This document shows positions 23,901-36,800 of a stretch of 64,000 nucleotides of DNA, one piece after another (the first letter of the stretch is position 1; every line of letters begins with the position of its first letter). The stretch is from assembly GCA_947561715.1 (NCBI GenBank), contig OX387197.1:3973001-4037000 (forward strand), given 5' to 3'. Origin of the DNA: Ascidia mentula (taxonomy: Eukaryota; Chordata; Ascidiacea; Phlebobranchia; Ascidiidae). The position numbers and the translations under genes are program-made. Under the pieces are notes generated by a model that was given only the letters and a program-made list of their open reading frames with translations, searched no databases and was not told the origin of the DNA.

Positions 23901-24493
23901 CATCTTGTTGAACTTGTTTCTCATGGCAACCCCCTTCAGAATAGATATACTTGCACATAAAAATCTGGTATATATACCCACAAAGAGCATTCTTCTGATA
24001 ATGGTTGTGACACGCTCTCGTTCCGCAATAGAATTTGCTGGACAAGTTACATTTCAAACTTCCGTTGTTTCAAGTTCAAACCCACATATTTGGTTTACTA
24101 ATTTTACTCCATATCAACACTTCTAAAAGTAGATTTGTTCACATCTTCCACCATGCAAAGCAATTCAAAATAAATCCTTTAACCTTGGTTTTTACAACCA
24201 ATAAAGTCAATGACAGCCATTTGTAGGCATTTGTCCTCGTCAACATCCATACAATCTCGCCGACCGGTTACAACGAGCATGTCTGAGTTATAACATGTAC
24301 CATGTCCCCTAGACCAATGTCAGGCGATCAACCGAGCAACGATTTCGCTCTACAACGGGCAACGCGGTTCATACTGGTCGTCACACAGGTATCGCCTTCA
24401 CAAGGGCAACAAAGAACTGAGCCTTTCGGTCTACTGTTACTAGTTTGTTCGGCTGGCCCGTTCGGTTTTTGTCGGCCTGTGCGTTTGTAACTA
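20991..24493. other. Intergenic region, no gene assigned
   Basis: This 3.5-kb AT-rich stretch has no frame that resembles a known family. A TA microsatellite lies near 23436-23448. Short plus-strand frames at 23053-23268 and 23532-23829 are unsupported. Minus-strand sequence at about 22060-22096 could be a small first exon (MKLTGNMTF) between splice-like signals, but this is weak. Confidence 0.3.
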
Positions 24494-24498
24494 AAGGT

Positions 24499-24620
24499 TG
24501 TATTGACGTAATTGCTACAAGCGGTAAGGGCTCACATTAGCCCTGGTCGGCCTTATATAGTAGGCCACATATGACGTCACAATTACTGGGGCGTTACAGG
24601 CAGTGAAGCATTACGCTACA
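24499..24620 (-). repeat. Downstream (3') LTR of the Ty3/gypsy element
   Basis: This LTR begins TG and ends CA and is 122 bp. It is identical by eye to 28194-28315. On the minus strand it holds a CRE octamer TGACGTCA followed about 15 bases later by a TATATAA box, a compact promoter. Confidence 0.95.
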
Positions 24621-27600
24621 TCCTCCCACAACGAATCACCACACATAACAAAACACATTAAAGATCAAGACGCGCAGGAGGTACAACACGCCGTCCAGAC
24701 CGTGTATGATACGGCTGAACGTCAGGAAAGGGAACAATATGTGCACGATTCCTTCGTACATTTCGACCATTGTGGCGCACAATATATGACCTCGGATTTG
24801 TATGTGGCGACAGAACCTTGCATTTTTCCTTGGCTTTATCGAAATTGATCCACGCATATGTATCTGGAGACAATCTGGGCAAGGCACGTGTACGGTGACG
24901 CGCGTCAAAGTTACGCTTTTGTTTCTCCTTTAAACGCTTATTGTTTATCCGAAAACTGTCCAAGTAACTCCAGCATGGCACCAAGTTAGAAGGAAGCGTT
25001 GGTACGGTTGTCCTTATCTTCCTCCCCATGGACAACTCAGCGGGAGACCATCCACTTTGCAATGGCGTTGCACGGTACGATAGCAAAGCGAGATGCGGAT
25101 CCTCGGATTTTTTCAGCATGTGTTTGACAGTCTGCACACCTCTTTCCGCTTCTCCGTTGCTTTGCGCGAAATGAGGACTGCTTGTTGTATGCCTGAAACC
25201 ATACACTTTTGCGAAGTTAAGGAAATTAGCAGAGGAAAATTGCGGACCGTTATCAGACATTACACATTCTGGAATACCATGCCGGGCAAAAATTGATTTT
25301 AAATGTGCAATGACGTTATTAGCAGTTGCGTCCATCCCTAAGAGAGCAAGTTCAATATATCTTGAAAAGTAATCAACAACTAGTAAATATTGTTGCCCTT
25401 GTAAGAAAAAAAGATCGCATGCAACTTTTTGCCAGGGATATTCCGGTAACTCGGAACAAATCATCGGTTCTGGGTGGACAGTTCTTGACATAGTGCACAA
25501 ATGACAATTTGTTACAAAATTTTCTACATCACCGTTCAATCCTGGCCACCAGATAGAAGACCTTGCTTTTTCTCGACACTTGACTATTCCCTGGTGACCT
25601 TCATGAACTTTCTGCAGAACACTTCGCCTCAGCGATTCTGGAATGATCAGCCGGGTTCCTTTTAACAATAAACCTCGTTGATAGGAAATTTCATCAGCAA
25701 CCCTTTTAAAGGAGGCTAAGTTATTATTGACGACCACGGGCCAACCATGTTCACAAAACGAAATTATTTGAGAAGAAGTTTTATCAGCAATCAAAGCCTG
25801 TCGTATTTGATCCAACCATGTTTCGGAGGTAGATATTGCATTAATAACTGCATCCACGTGGATCTCCACCTCATCAGTCAGCATCGCATCAGTTTCTGAA
25901 ATAGGCGCCTGGGGCGATCTGGACAAAGCATCTGCAATTGCCAAGTTCTTTCCGCAGACGTATGTAATGGAATATTTAAACCACATCAATCGCATTCTAA
26001 ATCGTTGAATTCTGGGGGACAATTGATCCAAAGGTTTTTTAAGAAGCAAGCTGACCAAAGGTTTGTGATCCGTTTCAATTAAAAAGTCCATACCTATCAA
26101 GTAATCCCGAAACCGCTCACAGGCCCACGTCACTGCCAATGCTTCCTTTTCTATTTGTGCGTATAGAAAGGAAGGTCCACAATTTGTCTTTCCTGAGTAA
26201 ATCTCTCAAAGGAGATGTTATTTCTGCTAGGCCAGGTATAAATTTGGACAACTGGTTTGTCATTCCTAAAAATTCCCGAACATTAGTAACAGTGCAAGGT
26301 GACTTCATCGATGTAATGGCTGAAATTTTATCAGGATCTGGTTTAATGCCCTCAGAACTAACATAGTGGCCCAGAAAACGAATATTTGATTTTGCAAACT
26401 CACATTTGTCATTTAAAGTAAGACCTGAATCTTGCAAACGCGTTAGAACTTGTATGAGACGGTGGTCGTGCTCCTCTTGTGTTGAACCGAACACCAGAAC
26501 ATCGTCCATCTGACACACAACACCTCCCATGCCGGATAAGATAGCCGACATCTGTCGTTGAAAGTGTTCTGGGGCGGAGCAAATACCAAATGGCAGCCTG
26601 TTAAAACAAAACCGCCCGCTCGGAGTAATAAAAGTAGTCAACAGCTTCGAACTCTCAGTTAGAGGTATCTGCCAAAAACCTGAATTTGCATCCAATTTGC
26701 TGAACACTCGGGCATTTGCTAGTTTAGCTAGATTGCAATCAACAGTAGGCAAAACGTGATTTTCCCTGCATACATACTTATTCAAAGCAGTGTAATCTAC
26801 ACAAATACGCACTGTACCGTTTTTCTTTGGAACAACGACCATTCCAGAACACCATTCTGTAGGTTTTGTAACGCGGGTAATGACACCGTTGTTCTCCATC
26901 TTCTCAAGTTCAAGTTCTACTGCCGCTTGCAGAGGTAAGGGAACTCTGCGAGGGGCACTAAGACATACTGGGTCAGAATTTTCCTTTAACTTAATGTTAC
27001 ACTTCTCGTGTAATTTCCCCAAGCCTGTAAACAGGGCCGGAAACATCTTGCGAAAATCTTTGTTTTCAAGACCGACACTGTTAAGTGGCGAAAAAATATC
27101 TAGGGCTACAATAGCAGGCCAGCCCAACAATGGCTGGGTAAGTTCGTTGACAACAAAAACTGTCTGACTCGTATGTTTACCCCTGTAACTTAATGAAGCA
27201 ACAAATTTCCCCATAACCCGAAGTTTATTTCTTTGGGGGCCCAGCAGAGTTTCCGTCGAATGAACCAATGTGACATTAGCAATGCAGTTTAAATCAGCAG
27301 AAGGAATAACGCAAACATCAGCACCCGAGTCTACTCTAAAATAAAAAGGAGTGTTGTTAACTTTTATCCAGGCCATTGGCTTCTTATTGGGGTCACTGGA
27401 CATCAAACCAATAAAGTAATTATCAGTAGTTATACTTGAAGACAAACCGTTCACGCTTTGTCGACGACGACAGCAACGACTGAAGTGGCCCCTTTCTGCA
27501 CAACGGTAGCATGTGGCGTCTTTTGCAGGACACCGATAATTTCCAGCGTGAAATCGGCCGCAGGATCTGCATCGATTGCCCTCGCGTTGCGTTACCAACA

Positions 27601-28193
27601 ATCGTTGCTTGCGGACCGAGTCCACATCAGCACTTGGTCCCACAGGACAAAGTGCAGCCTGTTGTTTCTTAACAAACTCTGTGTTACGCACAACGTTGAT
27701 AGCTTTAGCAAGAGTTAGTTCCGGATCCAATTGCAACCTTTCAGTTAGAGATTTGTCGCGTATTCCCACAACAATGCGGTCTCTGATCATTTCCTCTTTA
27801 AGGTCGCCATAGTTACATTTATCGACTTGAGCATACAATGAAGTTATAAATTCTTCTACAGAGTTTATGGCGTTTTGTTCCATTCTGTTAAATACCGCCC
27901 GTTCATATATAACGTTTACTCGAACAGTGAAATAGTCGTTAAACTTCGAGACCACAAGATCATAATCGGTCGCTTGGTCGGCGTTTAACCCAAACGACGA
28001 AAATACATCCTCTGCTTTGCTTCCCAAAAGGTAGAGCAAAAGGTTCACCTGTTTCTTGTTTGACTCTTCATGCAAATTGGATGCATGTCGATAGCGTTCG
28101 AATCTTCTTAGCCAACTGCTCCAACCATCAGGGTTTCCAAGGTCAAACGCTTCCGGAGGCGTAAGCTGCGAATGAAACGCCATTCTGACACCA

Positions 28194-28315
28194 TGTATTG
28201 ACGTAATTGCTACAAGCGGTAAGGGCTCACATTAGCCCTGGTCGGCCTTATATAGTAGGCCACATATGACGTCACAATTACTGGGGCGTTACAGGCAGTG
28301 AAGCATTACGCTACA
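28194..28315 (-). repeat. Upstream (5') LTR of the Ty3/gypsy element
   Basis: This LTR is identical to the other one. The leader between it and the gag start codon is only about 10 bases and coincides with the primer-binding site. Confidence 0.95.
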
Positions 28316-29392
28316 AAGGTAATCGGTTTAGAATCCCATTGTCTTGTTGTTACTTAGCGATTTTACCGAGCTTGTTAGTTGTATGGCGAGCCTCGACAGT
28401 AGTTAGTAGTTGCTGTAGCAAAGATAATGTTCTGTTCAAGATTGTATAGGCAGTTATAAGTTCAACTATTTGCCGGTTGCGTGACGCAGGTTTGCAAACT
28501 GGACAGAACAGACCTTGCATATTGCGTTTCCGGAAATGAGTATTGTCATTTAGGAAGCAACCGGAGTTAGCTGCTTTTCAGTAAAAACCGCGCAATTTTA
28601 TTGATTGCTGGTCAAACCTGCTGTGTTCGCCATAGATCTTGGGTACAATAGGCAATTGAAATGTTTATAAACAGACATTCAATAACCCACTTTCGTTGCA
28701 GCTTTGTACCATCGCAGTTAATAGGACACTTTTTTGTTTAACTTCCTCGGCCAGCGCTTATTTGATTAACATTTTCCACCAGACAATGCGTCCCTTATAA
28801 GCTGGGTCTGTCAAACTTTCGTTGACGTTCCGTTTGTTCCAAGCGAAATGTTTGGTCTTTTATACACTTAGCATTGTAATAATGACGAGGCTCCTCGTTA
28901 AGCGAAGTACTTTGTCATGCAAGTGGCCTTCTTATGTAAACTTGTATTTTCTCCGTTGTGTAAGTGTATTGATCTTAGCCTGGGTGTCGGCCGCCCCTCA
29001 AGCATTGAATACAGCCATTGTACCATGGAACGTTGGTAATATGCTACATTTCCCCATGAACCCGCGTATGAACCCCTTTGCCCAGCGTTCTACGATATGT
29101 AGTAAAAAGCTAAATGTGCAGTTTAAAATTTGCAACTATACAATTATTTATACAACAATAATAAAGTTGTGATGTGCCCAGTCATTTGTAAGATTAATGT
29201 ATATACAGTGTATCGGTCGACTTGTGCGACAAGAAAAAATCAGAAGCTCTCATTGCCAGCATACATACCACAGCTCATGTCTGCTGTTTGTACTGTTACA
29301 AAATCAGTCCTTTATGCAAACAAACGAAACCGCCGGCGTATTCGAACTTTGTCACCCTTCGCTTTTGCGCAATACCGCCTCCTCGTCTTACC

Positions 29393-29465
29393 CTACGTCA
29401 CTGTGTCCTTCGTGACGTCACGGCGCAGTACATATCGCGTGATCGTGATGTAAGCACTGACGTTT
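29393..29465 (+). promoter_or_regulatory. CRE-like cluster upstream of PGC-1
   Basis: A full palindromic CRE TGACGTCA lies at 29413-29420. A half-type CTACGTCA precedes it (29393-29400), and CTGACGTT follows near 29458. PGC-1 alpha in mammals is a CREB target, so a CRE cluster about 1.4 kb before the start codon is suggestive. Function is inferred only. Confidence 0.35.
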
Positions 29466-30486
29466 CTCCGTCTGTGGCTCTGCTGTTAGTGGTCTTGTTT
29501 TTCAGGCTGCTATTGCAGCACAACAGGTATACAGGTTTTTGATGTTGCAGAAGTATTTGGAGTATTGACAGATTCCGATGCCTTGGCTTGGTAGAAAATC
29601 GTATCTGCATCGTATATTCCACGTTTTCTAGGCGATGCGTTAATTTTGTCCAGTTAATGTTGAAAACAAAGTAGTTTTGTATGCTTGCCGGAAAAGTAGT
29701 CACAAATATCAAAGGTGCCTGTTTGTAACCAGAACGTTCAAAGTTCAATTAATATTGTTTTTACCTTTTGTAATCATTAATTGATCAAATCCTGGTAAAT
29801 ACAACATCAGACTTGCCGAGCACCTCCAACTTCGTCTAGCACGCTATTAAAGAGCCTGCAAAGGCCCGTGACAGTTAGCGAGCGTGCATTTTCGTTATGG
29901 TTCAAACCCGGGTCTTCAAATACCGGGCCGCGACCTGCATTTTTGTAGCTTGTCGCATAGAGTAACATTGGCCATATTTTGAGGATGCTACACGCTTCAC
30001 ATGCACGATGCATGCAACGACGAATACAGTTAGATCACTTATTCAATTACCTTTGGTATTAACTGTGCCGATGCTTCCACTGGTACGGCGCTACAGAGAG
30101 TTGCAACTTACATGCACTTCTTTGTTTATCAATGTTCTATAACTTTGGAGACCGTTCCGTAAATAGACTAACTGCGTTAAACCGGTCCGTAGTGCAAATA
30201 AGGTTAACTTAACCCATATTAACTCAAGTATTGAATACACGCGACGTTTAACGTAATGATGAGTCACCCTTCAGAAAACTTTTAAATCGCTATATGGCTT
30301 CGAACCAATTCCCAATAGCATTAGAAATTTTTGAATAATCTTCCAGCCCAGGTTTTGCAAACTTAACAAAGAAACGCGGTTTCCCTTTAAAGTTGATTAG
30401 CAAGCTGTGAATAATTTCCCCTGGGCGGAAGAGCGCTCGCACCTAAAGCCAGCTCCTCTCTACGACGCGTTCTGTTTGCTAAAAAG

Positions 30487-30513
30487 CACGTGCTACTGCG
30501 AGAAAAACACGTG
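30487..30513 (+). promoter_or_regulatory. Paired CACGTG E-boxes near the PGC-1 5' end
   Basis: Two perfect CACGTG hexamers (30487-30492 and 30508-30513) lie 21 bp apart, two helical turns, with a CACGTA nearby at 30535. They are about 340 bp before the start codon, in the likely promoter or 5' UTR. Such sites bind Myc/Max, USF or CLOCK-type bHLH proteins. Confidence 0.4.
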
Positions 30514-30851
30514 CGACGGGAGTGGTTTAGCCGCCACGTATCTCGCGTGCTTTGCATAAGTGCCCAGTCTGTCTAACTGTGAGGTTGTACCAGGTGCTTT
30601 GGTTCTGAAATTTTTGTGGTTTGAACCGCGGTTTTACACAAATGAATTATTGTAATTGAAAATACTTAAGACAGTCTTGGGATGTGGAGATAGACTCTCC
30701 TAGTTATGGTGGTATCATGCCTATGTATTGGTACAGCTATTTGATTTTAAAAAGATCTATTAACAGATGTGACAGCTGACGAGTTGTTTTTGGAAATGTT
30801 AAATAGTACATTAGTGTGTTAAGTTGTGGTGGTTTTTGCATTAGACAAAAA

Positions 30852-33800
30852 ATGTCGGAAATACTGGATTTAAGTCAACTTCTTGGCCCAGAGCCACTGC
30901 ATGTGGATTCATGGGTATGCTCAGCAACATAACCAATTATTTTTTTTACATGATATACAAACTAGTATCATATACTATACATCGGGGATCTGCAACCTCT
31001 GGCCTGCGTGCCATGAGTAGCACTCAAAAGTGACTATTCATGGCATGCCAAGTGCTCACCAGGTTTTCACACCCCCCGCTTCGGTGTTCTTACTGAACAC
31101 ATTCGTTTATTGTTTATTTTATATACGTATATAAAACTATTAAAAATCATAACTCTCCAAATCCATAGGACAAAATTAATTTGCAACTGCCAGTGTTCCG
31201 CATTGACAGAGATTGTAGATACAATCAAATCATTTGCTAATTAATTTTAGCTATATGGACTATGGTGTTTGCCCTAAAACTATTTCATTGTTTAATTCAC
31301 AAATTCGTTTCCACACACTAACGGTTTGATTTAATTTGTAAACTGGAATATATTGCATTCAAAAAGTTGCCAACCCCTTCTATATATTTACATATCTTTT
31401 TATTTTCATGTTACAGCCTTGAATCATAATGTAAGATAAAATATTACAAGTGTTAATTCTTGTGCTGTGTTATCATGGATGTTGTCACTTCTCATTGTAA
31501 ACAAAAAATATGATATTTTTCAGAATATTGGACAGAACTCAGATGACTTTGACATAATGACGGCTCTCGGCGTTTCTCAGGATTATCCCGATCTTGATGA
31601 ACTCCTTGATATTGGGGATGCAAACGATGTTGTCCCCAACTCTACATCTTCATTTGATACAAACTGTATTGAAATCCACGATTGGTATTCTGACACATCT
31701 GCAGCCCCCCACCACCAGTATGGATCACAGATTGAATATGAGGTTTGTGGATTCAATAATTTGTGTTTTTCGAAAATGTTGAAGGAGTTTTATTTTTAGT
31801 TGTGATAATTTTTGGGAAATAAAATGCAGTACATAACTTGAAAATCACATTAGACAGCAGTAAATATTTCTGTAATACTTTGCATATTGTACAATACACA
31901 TATAAAAGCAATAGATTAATGTGCACACAGAAAGACAAAAAGGAAAATGAAGTGGGACTTCTGGAGGCTCTCCAAAAATCGATGGACATGGAATGTGAAA
32001 CTGTCCCTGATCTTGTATGCCTTTCCTCTTCATTAATCCAACCTCCTCTTTCATCAAATGTCTGTTTCTCATCCACTTTAAACCACTGCAGTTTACCTAC
32101 ATCTTCGTCAAGTTATTCGCCACATCCTGGATCTAGTCTGTCGCCCTCTACTGGTGATAACATGTCTCTTACGTCAGTAGTGAGCAGTGCTGCTGAAGCA
32201 TCACTTGAAGAAGTGGAGGACAGTGATGAGTCCGTGGTAAGTGGAAAATATCCAGAATAAAATATAGAAATGCTGTATAATATAATTAATACATATGTAT
32301 CTTAAGTATGCAAGGTATTTAAGTTGTTGTTTTAAATTTGTTGTTATTTTGGGCGTTTTCACTCGATCAGTCAGTGAATGTAAAGCAGTAGAATCAGTAA
32401 AAGAAACACATAGATAGTTTCTTTGATAAATTGTAATTGCTTTGTGTAAGCTGCAGACAGATGGCCACTGTTTCGACCTAAAAGGTCTCATCAGTGCAGC
32501 TGGTGTGACTTTCAGACGACTTTGCTGACCAAACGGCCAAGCAAAGACTTCCACTTTGTGGTGACTATACAATCACCGTCATCTGTTGGGCACCAAACTA
32601 GGTGCAACCTTACGGAGAAAACAAGGTGGAAACACTATGGCCACGGGGCCTGACGGCACTATTGGTTGAACTTTGATTGGCCATAGTGTTTCCACCTTGT
32701 TGGCCGTTTGGCCAGCAAAGTTGTCTGAAAGTCACACCAGCTGCACTGATGAGACCTTTTAGGTCGAAACAGTGGCCATCTGTCTGCAGCTTACACATTC
32801 ATATTATTGGCTCCACTTAGCTTGTATTTGCTTTGTTCCACTACCCACTGTTTTAGTGTAGTTAACAGCGTTGCTAATGAGAGTTTATACAATGAGTCAA
32901 AAAAACAAAACTTTTCTTTAAATAGTTTTGTTTTTGTGCTTTTGACAGTTAAAACAACTCCTATTAAGTCAATCGAACACCAACTACCCACGCGAAGTGG
33001 ATTCCAACAATAATTCCATGCTCGATCATGTTGCAGTCAACATTGTACCCAAGGTACTTGCCTGACTCCCCACATAGTTAATACCTGTACCTGTATTTTA
33101 AAAAAAAGTGGTAGTTCAGTTAAATTTTTTGCTTGTGACATTAAAGACTTTTAAGTGCCACGAATTTATTCAGTGTGCTGTATTTAGCTTACGCATTGTT
33201 TACTGGCTGTAATCATAGATCAATTTATTCTAGAATACTTTGGCAATATTGGCAGGAAGTGTCTGGCATTGTTTTGTAGCGGAAACGTTAAGTCCACTTA
33301 TATTACCAATGACAAAATGTTTAGTGACGGTGGCTTAAATGTTTTTCACCAACATTGTATGTCAACAACCATACATATAACCAGGGGCGTATCCAGGAAT
33401 TTTTAAAGGGGGGGGTCCAATTTTTTTAGGGAATTCCCCGATTTTCAGGTATAAACTAAGTGTAAACTATTGTGGGCGAGAATCGCAAAAAAGCGCCGGT
33501 GTTTGCGCCAATCGTCACATAAACGGTGGCTTTCTGGCTTGCGCAATTGTGCAACGCTATGGAAAGTTTAACAACTAAACTAATTGACTTTCACGCAAAT
33601 AAACCGCTTGTCATTACAACGTGGCCACTGAAAAACGACGTTTCGTCCGTAAACTGACGAAAAATGACACATGTTTCGTAACAATGCAACATGTTTGGTA
33701 ACAATGCCAAGTGTTCGGTAACAATGCTCCCTGTTTGGAAACAATGGCGAATGCAACACGATGCGGTTTTTAGGTCAACGTCAAAGAAAATTTCTGGTTT

Positions 33801-36800
33801 TCACGCGGATTTTGACAAAAAAATCAGTGGCGTTTGTTTAGTTATCAAAAAAGACCAAAATATTTCACAAAAGGGGGGGGTCCGGACCCCTCGGACCCCC
33901 CCCCCCTGGATACGCCCATGCATATAACATATAGTTTGCTGTGATTGTAAATCAATGTTTAACATGCCTTAAGCATCTCTGTCGCTTATTTTTATCAGAA
34001 GACACAAATGTCCTTTGAGTAAGGTCAAGAAATTGCTGTTGGTTGTAAAGGATTTTTTGAAAGAAGTAAAGTGATATATATATATTGCAAATATAAGAGC
34101 AAAATTTGTCATAAATGCTTTGCTATTACAGAGTTTACAAATTTCAATAACTACCCGACACAAAAAGATTTAAAATTTTTTAATTTTATCGGAACCCTGT
34201 CACCGATTTTATCCAAACAGTAATTTCCTTTATTAAGTAAGATCGTGTGGAGCTTGCATGATTTTACTGATAACTTATATAAGTATTGTATATTGTAGAT
34301 GGCTGACAACACTTTCGAAGAGCATAGGCGTAAAAAGAAGACTTCTAAGAAGTTGGGGACAAACAAGAAACCTTTCACTGAATTACTGAAACATTTTGAA
34401 TCGACAAATCCTGACAGTGCATCAAGTAAGATTAGACATTGTGCAACAACATATCCAGATATTATTGGAAAATGCAGAATTGATATCAGCTTAATGTACA
34501 CATTAGTACCCCTGTTTGATGATACTGACAATGCATAAATGTATACGCAATACATATATCAAAAACATCACGACAAATTATTTTTTTATGTTTTTTTACC
34601 CCTGTTTGATGATACTGACAATGCATAAATGTATACGCAATACATATATCAAAAACATCACGACAAATTATTTTTTTATGTTTTTTTCTGGTGTAGCATT
34701 TTAAACCATGTAAAAAATTTTGTGCATATAGTGTTTGGTGAAAAGTGAATAAATTTCAAGCCAATATATTTTTTGCAAATTCATGGTGTGTGATTATAAA
34801 ACTGGATTCTCATTTCAGAAACGGCCAAAACCAACTCAACGAGGGTTGTAAATGCAAGTCGGTACCAGAAGCAGTATGGTTCCACTCCAGTGAACAGGCT
34901 TACATCACCTACAGAGCATTCCATAACTGTGAATGTGGCCCCCAAAGTAGTGAAACCAGCTAGAAGGGCACCGGTGGTCTCTAGGACAATGGCACGAAGA
35001 CAAACTATAGAGTATGACTTTTGTTTGTCTTCAAAAGATTGTAGACATAGTTGAGCATTTTACTTTATACCAAAAACATGCTTTTTATTGATTATTAGAT
35101 TTTTTAGTTTAGAGTGCCCTGCATGTAGATTAAAACTTGCGTATAAACAAAAACCAATCTGACCCTTGTTTTTTCAGTGTTTCGCTTCCTCTTAAGAAGT
35201 CGTCAGTCGCTGTTTCCAAATCTCATATTGAAAGTAGTGAAAAAAGTAAGTCAGTAATTGATGAAACATCGTTATGATCTTCCAAAAGCACGTTTTCACA
35301 ACGTCAACATTGATTTTGTTGGCTTGCCACCATCACAAGAATGCAGTCAATAGTTATCAGCAGAATACGGTTAAAACTTGTTAGAACTGAAGAACATCTT
35401 CAAAATATTCTGAAATGTGTAGTTATATTATGTAGCAAAATTCTGACATGGACAAAGAAAGTTACTGCAGGAACAATGTACCATATGTGGTGTAGGGCCC
35501 TGTACCTGTTACATGTAATCAGATGTATTTACGATCCCATTTAGTACATTTTTTTCATTGTAAATTTAATATTTGTTTTTGTGTGACAGTGATTGTAGCA
35601 GCTGATGCCAACACACTTCTTGACATTTTGGAAAACAAATCTGCACCAGAATGGAGGCCTCAAGGTATATTGGCTTTTGTTTTGCACCCGACTTCATTGT
35701 TGGATGGTGTGATCAGTTTTATGAACTAAAAACACTTTTGCATAGGTATGAAAAATTCATGGTTATTACTAAGTACAGTCACTTTTATCTGATGCATGTC
35801 ATGTTTCTAACGTAGTTGGAATTGACTGCTCATCAATCAAGTCGCGGATGTTAATCGATAAACGCAGATCCACCGTTCTTATCGATCCGCTGCCGCACAA
35901 ACGACAAAAGATAAATAGTGATGACAAAACTACTGATGAAGAGTCATGTAGAAAAGAACAACCAGAGTGCACAGAAAAGCCTTCTGCGGAACATGATTAT
36001 TGTCAAAACAAGGTTTCTGAACCAAATAGTTCTGACCTGCTGACTGAAGTGTTGCAAGCAAGTGGTCTTCCATCATCGCAAGACGAAAACCAGGATGTTG
36101 GTGATGATGTTGGCGCAAAAGCAAGCAAGGTTTTGAAGTGGCAAGATTACTTGCAGCGTGTACGTCTGGGTATACGAAGTGCCCCAAACAGTCCAACATG
36201 TTCACCAAAGATTCAACGTGGCTCTGCAAGGGTCCCGAACAACTTCATGGTGCAAAATCATGGCGGAGTTGTAAAAACAACACCTCGACCTGTAACGCAC
36301 CTCGTAGAACCAATAGTGGCTGCCAAGGCACCCAAACAAAAGTCTAACTTAAAACTGCAGGAATTCGAGGAGTACCTTGCCAAACTCCAGAACAAAACAG
36401 TTGTTTCCGCTGTTGCAAGTTCCTCATCCGTGTCAGACAAAGAAAAAGCCCCTTCTGCAAAATCGGACAGGTCAACATCTCACAAAAGCCAGTCCCAGAA
36501 AGATGACCCCATACTGGTGAAGCCGAAAGCATTGCCCAAGCGTTCCAGGCAAGTAACGGTACCCAACATCTCAAGCAAGTCCTTTGTAAAGATTAGTACG
36601 AATGGAGTGGTGCACACTGCTGCAGTATCTTCAGCTCAAAGCTCGGTCACACCTCTGGTAATGATACAGATTCCCAAAATGGCAAGCGCAGCAAGCCTTG
36701 GTACGCACGTCTACACCGCTGCAACAAATGCCAAGTATGTATCTTCTGTCATGGCACCGACAACATCGAATGGTGTCGCATCAGCCAATAACCAGTTACA

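Larger units (their letters stand above)
24494..28320 (-). mobile_element. Ty3/gypsy LTR retrotransposon, young insertion with 5-bp target duplication
   Basis: The element proper is 24499-28315 (3817 bp), transcribed on the minus strand and flanked by the direct repeat AAGGT (24494-24498 and 28316-28320). Its 122-bp LTRs are identical, so the insertion is recent. In order along the minus strand: gag with a CCHC zinc knuckle (CYRCAERGHFSRCC, near 27.5 kb); aspartic protease with DSGAD (near 27.3 kb); reverse transcriptase with QMDDVLVFG (near 26.5 kb); RNase H (near 26.1 kb); and integrase with an H-H-C-C finger and DNGPQFSS (25.6-25.2 kb). The primer-binding site TGGTGTCAGA directly follows the upstream LTR, and a purine tract (GTGGGAGGA) precedes the downstream LTR. 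The order RT-RNase H-integrase places it in Ty3/gypsy (Metaviridae). There is no envelope gene. It looks nearly whole, with about one interruption of the pol frame. Confidence 0.95.
28321..30851. other. Upstream intergenic region of the PGC-1 gene
   Basis: I see no coding gene. The right part carries candidate regulatory motifs listed separately. Open frames at 28822-29542 and 29398-29748 lack splice support and family resemblance. Confidence 0.4.
32445..32797. repeat. Hammerhead-bearing repeat, locus R3: inverted pair in PGC-1 intron 3
   Basis: Two copies of the repeat meet tail to tail at about 32643. The left copy has its ribozyme on the minus strand and the right one on the plus strand. 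The whole locus therefore begins GTGTAAGCTGCAGACAG and ends CTGTCTGCAGCTTACAC, a terminal inverted repeat made of the ribozymes. The right copy lacks an internal part of the body. An RNA through this region could fold as a long hairpin. Confidence 0.9.

Noticed and set aside
32201-32572. 123-codon minus-strand frame in PGC-1 intron 3, and its counterpart at 43367-43621
   Set aside because: Both include translated hammerhead repeat sequence and share peptides only for that reason.
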